In this document: positions 35,514 through 64,000 of the stretch, piece after piece
Position numbering within the stretch: the stretch's first letter is position 1
How the letters are laid out: every line of letters starts with the position of its first letter
NCBI GenBank assembly: GCA_009760855.2
Contig: WPIO01000026.1
Location: 932,001 to 996,000 of the forward strand
Direction: 5' to 3'
Length of the DNA: 64,000 nucleotides
From: Cristatella mucedo
Lineage: Eukaryota > Bryozoa > Phylactolaemata > Cristatellidae
Notes under the pieces: generated by a model
Seen by the model: the letters and a program-made list of their open reading frames with translations, nothing else
Told to the model about the DNA's origin: nothing
Database searches by the model: none
Position numbers and translations under genes: made by a program

Positions 35514-38500
35514 GAGAGAGTAACTGTGTGCCGGTCGCTCAAATCATGCGAAAGTAACTGAAGTATTAATGATTATTTGCCATTTTATGATGCCACAAGA
35601 AAACCAAATTCTGTGCAGTCACTTCACAAATGCTAAGAGAGAAAGCTAGCATATCACAAGTGAGTAGTGATGATTGCATTTGCAAAGTGATGAGGGCAAT
35701 TGTAGCACACATAAGCGACAGTGAGCGGCTCATGTGAACGACATAAGACACAGTGAGCGACTCACGTGAACGAATCACATGCAGTGACGAGCAGGTGAGC
35801 TTTTAGTTTTCCAATTTAGTGTTGTCAAGTCAGGGTTTTTTCGGCATCGGTTGGGTCCAGCGTGCTCGCAACTCAACTCACTCACTGCAAACCAGCTACT
35901 AGTGCTGATGAGCAGAAGGGGCTTTTTTTTGCTATCCGAGCAACCGTACGCTGTTCATGTAGTTGCCACCTAAATTTATCCCCACCAACTTACTTTGCTG
36001 TAGCTGCCTGTAGGCTTTCAGCATAAAACCTTGCGTTTTTCAGTCTGCCCATTCGAGGTGTAGTGACACCACGTGGGAGCCGGGACTCTGTACTCTATCC
36101 ATGGTTCCAGTCTTCTTCAGGTTGTATGTCAGCGTAGTCTCACTAATTCGCAATTCTTCTGCAATCGTACCAGTGCCCTGTCCCGTTTGGTGTAATGCCG
36201 ACAATTAGCCCCTGGTCAAGGCAGTCGTCTTGCTGATCGTAGGCATGCCGATATTGGCGATAACATGAAGTTAGGAAACGAAAATAATTGGTGAGCTGTA
36301 TCTTTCGTATTACTCTTTCTTGTCTTTGTGAATTGTCCTTATGTGTTGTTATGCGTGATGACATCGGGCTTGTTATTGCTAACCACAAGTTTACTGTGCA
36401 GCATATTATGTTAAGTGCCCAAGAAAAGATTTAGTTCTCTCAGGGCACTATGCATACGTTGTATCATCGCTATTATTATTATTATTGCTATGCGTAGCTA
36501 AGTACCTTCAAAAAGTAGCAATACTGTAGTTTCACGCGTGGGAATTCTCCACACATCCTATTCATATTCACTGGTTTATGAAAATGCCATCGTGAAAGAC
36601 ACTACTTTTATATTCTTTTTTGTGCTTTGGTTTAAAGGTTCACGGTCGAATGCCTAATATTCATCGCAAAGAAAGGGTCGCCGATAATAATTTTGCTCAA
36701 GTTCACAGTGTTTATGCCTAGCCCTGCTTTCTGATAGTTCCCAGTGGCCAATTCTAATGACCCTACCGTCCTCAAAGTAAATGAGGTCTTGCACTATAGG
36801 GCCTATGCCACTGCTGCTCAATGCCTTTCAGCCTTGTTATAATAAGAATAAATAGTAACGGCTGATTTAACAGCCTCATTTGTATAGCGGCAGAAGAGCT
36901 TTAATGTGAATCACCACCTCTTGCAGTTTGCGATAAAGGATCGTCCAATGCATGATTCAAACCCACGACTTCTGTCATGAAGAGTAAGCGAGCACCTTAC
37001 CCGGGCTATCATGGCCATCACGGTCACCGTTTTGACCACCATCTGGACCTCCAGATGTCGAAATCTTGTTTTTACCGGGATTTCTTATGTCAGTCAGCTG
37101 CTTCTAGTTGCATTTTCCATCTCACGAACGAGCTCAGGGAGTGGGCAGTACAAAATGAGGATGACCGACTGCTTCATGCTGTGTGCTCTTTTCTTGCATC
37201 TAGAGATGACCACTCTGCACTAATATAATTCTGCACTTACACTTCTGCAGCATACTCAAAAGTTTCTTGGTATCAGATTTGTCCTCGTTACTCCTCCTCC
37301 AATTTCATCGTAATACAGTCCAGCTGATTGATGTCTTGATGAAACTGGGCTTAATGATGAGCGAGCAGATGCTTATGCAACTGAGAGCTGCTACCTTGAG
37401 GTCCGCTGAACAAGAGCAGCATGTCGGCTGCAGACTATGAGCAGCTGGAGCAGAGCCGATTTTGGGTCGGACTCTCGGTTGTCATCGCTAGATCGGCTCG
37501 GCGAGATTGGTGTTAGCGAAGCGAACGCCGCTGCTCGTGGCATGCGTTGTTGCCACTGCCACTTGCATCTCCTCATTCCCTGTGCCTTACCTCTTTTCCT
37601 GTAGCACGGTCACGGATCTGGACAGGATAGCTCGGCATCCTGTGCTGCTGGCTAAAACCGGTTACAGCAAGGTAGGCAGGCAGGCCTGACTACGGGCAGC
37701 AGCAGCCGGTGCACAGCAGAGCACTCTCGAGCAAATAAGCTGCGCTCGGTGCAGAGTGCACTCCCCCCTCCGCCGAATGAGTGCCAGTGCTCGTCGTCGC
37801 AGCAGCAGCGGCATTCGTCATTTCCGGCCACCCTAGACCGCTGCGCGACAGCAAGGGGCGCGCGCACGCCTTCGTTTCAGCTAATGGACTGCTTCAACTA
37901 TCGGGCGCTGCTGTCGTGGCTGCGCGGCAGCCTCGGCGTGAGCCCGTTCGGCGTGTCCAACTGCATCACGCACGGCAAGCGTCTCGCCTGGCTGCCCGCC
38001 TCCGCCGCGCCAGATGCTGCCGCCGGCTCCACTGCTTCGGCGCCTCCGCAGCAGCAGCAGCCGCCGCGCGGCAAGATTGGCACCAACGACCACCTGGTGG
38101 ACAGGGCGTGCATGAAGGGCAACCGGCTCGTGATAGCGACGCGCGTCTGCAAGCAGACGGTGGCTCGCGCGTCGGGCAAGCTGGACGGCGCGGCAGTGAA
38201 GATACACCGCTGCCACGGGGCGCACTTCTACCTGCTCGCACCGCTGCGCAGCGTCACCGTCGAGAAGTGTCGCGACACGACGGTCGTGCTCGGGCCGGTC
38301 GAGGTCGCCGTGCTGCTGGCCGGCTGCGAGAACGTGCGCCTCGTGGCGCCATGCGCGCGGCTCGTAGTCGGTGCCTCGTCGCAGTGCGCTCTGTACGTGC
38401 ACACGCCCACGCGACCCCTGCTGCTTGGCGGCTGCGATGGCCTGCGCCTGGCGCCGTACGGCACGCACTACGCGGCGCTGGAGCTGCACGCGCGCGCCTG

Positions 38501-38945
38501 CCGCCTCCAGCTGGACGTGGCGAGCCGCTGGGACCAGCCGCTCTGCCTAGCTGCCGTGGCGTCCTCGTCACACGGCGGCAGCGGTGAGGCCGACGGCGCT
38601 GGCGAAGCGGCCCCGGGCGGCGGAGGCTCGGCCGGACGGGCGTGGGACGTCGTGCCGCCGCACGAGTTCCATCCGTTCGCCGTGCCGTTCGAGATGGAGG
38701 GCGGTACGACCGCTGCGCCGTGCGCTCTGCCGGCGGCCTACAGGCGAGCGACGGCGAGCCGGCAGCGGCTGCTCGACGCCTGGCAGAGGCACATTCACGA
38801 GGCCGGCCTGAAGCCGGCGCAGCAGAGGCTCTTCCAGTCGGCGGTCGAGCAGCGCTTCCAGGACTGGCTGGTCGAGACGGGGCACAAGCGCGAGCTGGAC
38901 GGCCTCATGGCCTTCATCGAGGCCCGGAGCAAGAAGTCGAGCTAG
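32686..38945 (+). CDS. TBCCD1: TBCC domain-containing protein 1 (complete, 3 exons)
   Basis: TBCCD1 is a relative of tubulin cofactor C and RP2 that in animals localises to the centrosome and helps position the centrosome and Golgi; it lacks the catalytic Arg finger typical of TBCC GAPs in the known family. The exons are 32686-33377, 37605-37671 and 37881-38945, joining in phase (2, then 0) to 607 codons plus stop, against about 557 in human. The N-terminal part is family-specific (KHIACNKLQLSEDLAWLYFE; RRFVLFLYIQLLQKISFRTS). The C-terminal half holds the TBCC/CARP beta-helix at about residues 360-451 (VKIHRCHGAHFYLL, LRSVTVEKCRDTTVVLGPVE, YVHTPTRPLLLGG) and a C-terminal helical segment (FQDWLVETGHKRELDGL). 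Extra length comes from Ala/Gln/Pro and Gly/Ser/Ala insertions. Confidence 0.95.
33960..34222 (+). repeat. LINE family A 3' end with (ATT)n tail
   Basis: GACAGCATTTAGTGGGTCCC, noncoding 3' region, then AAGCGCATATAAAGAGATTG ... GAGGGCGCTTTATCAAGTG and ATT repeats. It lies in TBCCD1 intron 1, same strand. Confidence 0.82.
34330..34780 (-). repeat. LINE fragment, antisense (diverged)
   Basis: It has reverse-strand GTCAGCATGCACAAGC-type 3' sequence and, at about 34525, the reverse WNSL region (GTGAGTTCCATGCTTTGGAA), as in the copy near 15940. With the preceding copy it forms a loose inverted pair. Confidence 0.55.
35443..35520. repeat. (GA)n microsatellite
   Basis: About 75 bp of GA, preceded by a short (TG)n run, in TBCCD1 intron 1. 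Confidence 0.96.
36300..36490 (+). repeat. LINE 3' end, diverged
   Basis: TTAAGTGCCCAAGAAAAGAT, TTAGTTCTCTCAGGGCACTA, and an ATT tail preserve the 3' hairpin architecture of family A with changed bases. Confidence 0.6.
36845..37020 (-). repeat. tRNA-derived SINE
   Basis: The minus strand carries TGATAGCCCGGGTAAGGTGC (A-box region), the B box GGGTTTGAATCATGC, the body GGCTGTTAAATCAGCCGTTA and a short AT-rich tail. It lies in TBCCD1 intron 1. Confidence 0.82.
37605..37671 (+). CDS. TBCCD1: TBCCD1 exon 2 (67 nt)
   Basis: Acceptor TTTTCCTGTAG|C, donor AAG|GTAGGC. It encodes RTVTDLDRIARHPVLLAKTG then YSK, with phases 2 in and 0 out that fit both neighbours. It corresponds to the vertebrate segment ending in GFSK. 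Confidence 0.88.
37881..38945 (+). CDS. TBCCD1: TBCCD1 exon 3
   Basis: Acceptor TTCGTTTCAG|CTA; the exon runs to the TAG after EARSKKSS. It carries the whole TBCC domain and C terminus (residues 254-607). The exon is very GC-rich, giving many spurious overlapping frames. An Ala/Ser/Gln/Pro insert follows the first 27 residues, and a Ser/Gly/Ala insert lies at about 38565-38640. Confidence 0.95.
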   Translation, partial: LMDCFNYRALLSWLRGSLGVSPFGVSNCITHGKRLAWLPASAAPDAAAGSTASAPPQQQQPPRGKIGTNDHLVDRACMKGNRLVIATRVCKQTVARASGKLDGAAVKIHRCHGAHFYLLAPLRSVTVEKCRDTTVVLGPVEVAVLLAGCENVRLVAPCARLVVGASSQCALYVHTPTRPLLLGGCDGLRLAPYGTHYAALELHARACRLQLDVASRWDQPLCLAAVASSSHGGSGEADGAGEAAPGGGGSAGRAWDVVPPHEFHPFAVPFEMEGGTTAAPCALPAAYRRATASRQRLLDAWQRHIHEAGLKPAQQRLFQSAVEQRFQDWLVETGHKRELDGLMAFIEARSKKSS

Positions 38946-38999
38946 AAGAAGAAAACGACACCTGTACACAGCCGCCAGGGCTGCGTCGACGCTGCTGCT

Positions 39000-39000
<1 letters not shown>

Positions 39001-39042
<42 letters not shown>
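39001..39042. repeat. (GA)n in TBCCD1 3' UTR region
   Basis: A 42-bp GA run lies 55 bp after the TBCCD1 stop codon, so it is probably transcribed in the 3' UTR. Confidence 0.9.
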
Positions 39043-39044
<2 letters not shown>

Positions 39045-40240
39045 ACCGCGCCGCTCTGTGTGTAAGGCGTGAGCGCATGTGTTACGACCGATGCCCTCTC
39101 GATGTGCAAGTGCGACCCAATCCGTACGGATGTCGCGTGTATTGGAAATACAAATTATTTATTCAGCAGGTCTGCAGACAAAAAATATGCGTGTATATAA
39201 TATATACACATATAGATACAAATAATGTGAGAAACTAGCATGCAGCCTGCCAACAAGGTTACTGCAGCTCGGTTGCTGCTTATGGTGCTGCTGCTTGTGC
39301 CAGCCGTGCTGTAAATGCGCAGCGCAGCAGCTGCATAATGGCGGCAGGCATATATCACAGCGACTTAAGGGTACTAGAAAAGAGGCATCAACAAAATGGC
39401 ACCGCTGCTACGGTTTTTCTCGGCACTGCTACGCGGCCAGTCTTTAACGGGCGCTAAGCTTGCATATTTGCAGAAACTAGTACACCGAGTGGAAGGTAGG
39501 GGCAGAGTGTCATGCGCAGTCCGATGCAATCGGCAAAGGCGAGGCCTCACGCCCAGCAGCCATGTAGCGGCCTCCAGGTGAGAGGCAGTGGTTGGCGCTT
39601 GAGGCATCCGTGCTTCTACACGAGTGGCAGCCACTTTGGCGACAAAAACTTGACGAATGACAATGGCCAAAATCACTACATTTTGGTAACCAGCTGTCCG
39701 TCGGTGGCGCCAGTGCTACGGCTTTTCGGAGCGATGAATTTGTACGAAAATGGCCGGACAGCTCTGTCCATCAGGTCACCGCCTGAGGTCTCCATTCAGC
39801 GCACTTTCCAGGAACGCGAATTTCTCCTGAGCGAGGCGCATCGTGCTGTCAGCACAGAGAGAGCACGACCGATGCACGTCGATGTACAGGTTGACGCTCC
39901 CTCCATCCGCCATCGATCTGCACTCCTGCAAGTGGCGAATAGGGCCGAAATGACTCGCACGAGCGAAATCACTTGCCGAGAGCATCGGCAATCGCACGCA
40001 GCGCACAAGAAGCCATCGACGCTAGGAAAGCAGCTTGGCTTGCGCCCAAGCTGTCCCTTGTGTGACGCAATGCGTGAGTATACACACTCACGAGCGTGTG
40101 CACACTCACGAGCGTCCCACGATGCATGCATGCAAAGCCACACACAGGTCTGGAGAGAGAAGCGAGTGCGCTTGCAGCTGCTTCGGCCGGTGCAGACCGC
40201 CACCACTCACATCGGTGTTGTTGTTCACGCAGGCTATACG

Positions 40241-40250
40241 GAATAAATAA
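40241..40250 (+). terminator. Possible TBCCD1 poly(A) signal
   Basis: AATAAATAAA occurs about 1.3 kb after the stop. It is the clearest canonical hexamer downstream on this strand. Assignment to TBCCD1 is inferred. Confidence 0.3.
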
Positions 40251-40885
40251 AGCTGCCTTGTGAAGTCACCAAGAGGCAGATTAAAGGCTGCAGGCTACAA
40301 AGCACGGGAGAGAAGAATGATTCACAGCGGCAGAGCAGTACGGATAGCAGACGATGCACGGTAGCCTAGTGCAGAGCGAGCAATGCTCACCATCGAAGCA
40401 GTTCTGCTATCGCCAACACGCATCGCTGCCCGGCCGAGCAAGTGGTGCACGAAAGATACTACCAGCAATCGGTAACGAGACTGACTGAGCAGCCACTGGC
40501 GTCGGTGAAGTTCAGGACTCAGGAGTGTGCTAATTCCTCTCTGAGAAAACAACTACCAATAGCAGCCTATTGAAAGTGCCGGGCCACCGAACTGTATTTA
40601 TTCACCCCCTCCCCCCTCGGCTCCATACTTGACTTCATCCTGATTGTGACGATGAAGGAAATTTACGTGATGCTATAGAGCTAGAACTTCGGATTTGTCT
40701 ATACTGCTCGATCGGTAGCCAACAGTGTCGTATTAGTGGCCTTGACAAGTTCTATTATTGCAGGACTTTTGTCACTCTCACAGGAACGTAGAAGTAAAAC
40801 GATATAAAGCTAGTTTCAGACAGGGACTTACCCATATAACCTGTATTTAGCTTGCTACTTAGGGTAGTTGCCTGTAGCTGTGGAG

Positions 40886-40892
<7 letters not shown>

Positions 40893-40977
<85 letters not shown>

Positions 40978-40994
40978 AGAGAGAGAGAGAGAGC
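40893..40994. repeat. (CA)n plus (GA)n microsatellite
   Basis: About 77 bp of CA are followed by GGGAGG and a GA run. Confidence 0.97.
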
Positions 40995-41264
40995 AACAGA
41001 GACAGGGGGGCTGAGAAAGACGGAGGAAGAGTGGTGATACAAGAAGCGTCCTGAGCAGATTTATCTCTAATCGAGCAATCATCAGATAGAGCTAGACTAA
41101 GAGCAGAAATCGCACAGTCTCGGGGTTCACACGTGCTAAGAGTTCACGGGACTAAGTTCAATTTTAATATCGTTTGGTAATTTAATAAAATCGGCCAATA
41201 TTCAGAAGCAGAGGGGTGTTCAGCCTCGCAGCTTCCCCGGTGACCTCCTAAGGTTTGAACGACC

Positions 41265-41350
41265 AACAGAACTTAAAGCATATGTAAAGTGCCTAGAAAG
41301 AGAACTAATTCTCAATGAGCACTATTCCAATGTCTTATTATTATTATTAC
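41265..41350 (+). repeat. LINE family A 3' terminus
   Basis: ATGTAAAGTGCCTAGAAAGA, TTCTCAATGAGCACTATTCC, then (ATT)n. It is only the last about 80 bp. Confidence 0.7.
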
Positions 41351-41466
41351 TATTGACTTCCTTCACCAGCAAGCCGGAAAGAAATGTGCCGAAAACCGTG
41401 TCGGTACACAAGTGCAAGGGCAAAGCCCATTTTAAGGAGATTGAACCTCGATGCTTGCACGCACGT

Positions 41467-41526
<60 letters not shown>

Positions 41527-41538
41527 TATAAATGCAAA

Positions 41539-41590
<52 letters not shown>

Positions 41591-41597
41591 TTTGCAT
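41467..41597. repeat. (CA)n(TA)n and 64-bp (TA)-cored palindrome
   Basis: A CA run flows into TA; then TGCAAATGAATATA (from 41533) and TATATTCATTTGCA (to 41596) flank about 36 bp of TA, making a perfect inverted repeat of 64 bp. Confidence 0.93.
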
Positions 41598-41599
41598 AG

Positions 41600-41740
41600 C
41601 ACCCTAAGAGAAGTGACTCTAGCTGATCATGCAACTGGCTGCTTCACATATACCACAGAGCTAGGGGTAAAGGTGACCTGACCTTTAAAGGCAAGCACCT
41701 TGACCTCTGGGCCAAACCAGGGCAGAGCCTCAAAATGGGG
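41600..41740 (-). repeat. SINE-like tRNA block (second copy of the 2693-2850 repeat)
   Basis: AAAGGCAAGCACCTTGACCT then CTGGGCCAAACCAGGG closely matches the block at about 2807-2845. The part to its left, next to the palindrome, has the same ATTCATTTGCA start. Confidence 0.5.
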
Positions 41741-42799
41741 TGGTTGAACGATGCCCTTGACTGGTCGGACATTCATAGCTAACGTTGGTGACACGTTCTT
41801 TCCGGTTCACCCTACGATCGGGAATGAAGACCCACTGCTCTACAACCACAAGTGTCTCACTATATACTGTATATGAAAAGCAATAAGCCACGAGCAGAAC
41901 CAAGTGAAGATTCTGATGTGCAGCCCTCGGAGCGATCTGACAAGATTCTCGACTGGATTAAGCTAGAATGGTATTATTTGAACAGTGCCAGATTTGCAGG
42001 CCACCAGACCCGCAATACTACTCTCGCCAAGGTACTGTTTGAGGAAGTTTCTCACCATCGCATAAGTAGTGTTTGACTGGAGCGGTGCCACCCCTGTCGA
42101 TGGAACTCCGCCACCCAAGTCTGTGGGCGGCATAGATGATCCTGTGGGCATTTGTCCGTGACACGTGCTGCAGGATGTATTGTAGTGCTTGCCAGCCATG
42201 CCTTGGAATGTGACGAGCATGTCCGTGATACTGAAATGCAGACGTCGGAGTGCAGCAGTGAAGAACAGAAATGATACAGCCCGACTGCAACATCATGCAA
42301 ATAAAGCACACAACGAACAAAAGATCGCCATCACCTGATTTACTTACAGCGCAAGCAGTGCGTGCAGCAAACTAGGCTGCAATAGCAAAATCATCGGATT
42401 TGACTGTTATTTTCCCGAATAGAACATTAATATAATAAGACGTCTGTATAGAGCCCTGAGAGAGCTAAATGCTAAATAATAAATAAAAGGCCGTTACTTG
42501 TACCGTCCGCCAGGAGTCGAATGCGAGTGAGCGAGCAAGCCCTTCCAGGCAAGTCCATCGCAGCCCACGCCACCCGCACTGCTCTGAGCAATGTAGAGCA
42601 CCAACAGCGCAAACAGAGCATGTCCGGCGCAGTCCTAGCATCCGTGGGAGATGGGTTCATTTTCCAGTTCCATACTACTTTTGGGAGCAAAACAGTCTGG
42701 CATTTTCTTAGGAATTCCACAGGGAGGCTCCCGATTGCAGGGGGCAGACTTGCACATACGCGCAAGTAAATTAAAACCTTCGGACTCCGGTGCTGTCCT

Positions 42800-63706
<20,907 letters not shown>

Positions 63707-64000
63707 CTGCAATGACAATAACGAACTAATCATAAAGCCAAAGAAATGTTAGTATCAGCACGGAGCAGCACTTGCATAAATGCACACAGTAGCAAAAAGG
63801 AATGGAGGGTCCCAGTATTAGATGTTTGCTTTTAAGTGTAAGTACCGATAGCAGGAGAGAGCACCTGTTCCTGAGTGGGGATCACTGTGAAAACACCAAG
63901 CCACTTACAGAGCGAGATGCTCAGGTCAGGTGAAGCCTCTTAAATTAGGTCTGCCCTATGCCAAGTGATTCAACAGGGGCAAAAAGGGCCACTCACTCTA
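63707..64000. other. MYRF intron at right edge
   Basis: No further MYRF exon is visible; the window ends within the intron upstream of the second half of the DNA-binding domain. Confidence 0.5.

Noticed and set aside
37781-38587. 268-codon and other long frames overlapping TBCCD1 exon 3
   Set aside because: Shadows of a GC-rich real exon; Arg/Ala-rich and without any domain.
42058-42231. Possible last MYRF exon (ITDMLVTFQGMAGKHYNTSC)
   Set aside because: Good acceptor and donor, but three frames are open and none matches the MYRF C-terminal domain; left unassigned.
42640-42740. Possible terminal exon (SAPCNREPPCGIPKKMPDCF)
   Set aside because: Cys-rich and ends in a stop, but its phase does not fit the candidate exon at 43081-43270.

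Overview
The window is a piece of an animal nuclear genome. It has spliced genes with GT-AG introns of 0.3 to about 6 kb, LINE and tRNA-SINE debris, a hAT and a Tc1-like element, and very long (CA)n, (GA)n and (TA)n arrays. No operons, prokaryotic genes or CRISPR are present. The gene set (MTTP, TBCCD1, MYRF) is pan-metazoan and too diverged from vertebrate versions to be a vertebrate. A bilaterian invertebrate is the safe call. A mollusc or other lophotrochozoan is plausible but not proven from the sequence.

Layout. (1) About 1.4-23.7 kb, minus strand: the 5' two thirds of a microsomal triglyceride transfer protein (MTTP) gene. Thirteen consecutive exons with fully compatible splice phases cover the signal peptide to about residue 635, and the 3' end runs off the left edge or lies in the unresolved first 1.4 kb. 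Its start codon lies in a CpG-rich block at about 22.9-23.9 kb. (2) About 24-32.6 kb: an intergenic region filled with L2/CR1-like LINE fragments and one 188-bp hAT element of the SPIN/OC1/URR1 type with an 8-bp target duplication. (3) 32.7-38.9 kb, plus strand: a complete three-exon TBCCD1 gene of 607 codons. (4) 38.9-42 kb: a convergent intergenic zone rich in microsatellites. (5) About 43-63.7 kb, minus strand: MYRF, from the middle of the NDT80 DNA-binding domain through the self-cleaving S74 domain, coiled coil, transmembrane segment and start of the luminal tail. Ten phase-consistent exons were resolved. The 5' end lies off the right edge, and the last luminal exons are uncertain.

The three genes do not form a pathway. 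MTTP lipidates lipoproteins in the ER lumen. TBCCD1 is a centrosome/Golgi-positioning TBCC-family protein. MYRF is an ER-anchored transcription factor released by autoproteolysis. Most of the remaining sequence is repeats: at least three L2-like LINE families whose 3' ends end in (ATT)n or ATTACA-type tails, about ten copies of a tRNA-derived SINE with a related (ATT)n tail, and a dead Tc1/mariner copy inside a MYRF intron.

I found no convincing new multi-gene system. The strongest unusual signals are the SPIN-type hAT copy in what looks like an invertebrate (a horizontal transfer candidate), a GC-AG intron in MYRF, and the LINE/SINE pair sharing a tail and a conserved LINE 3' hairpin.
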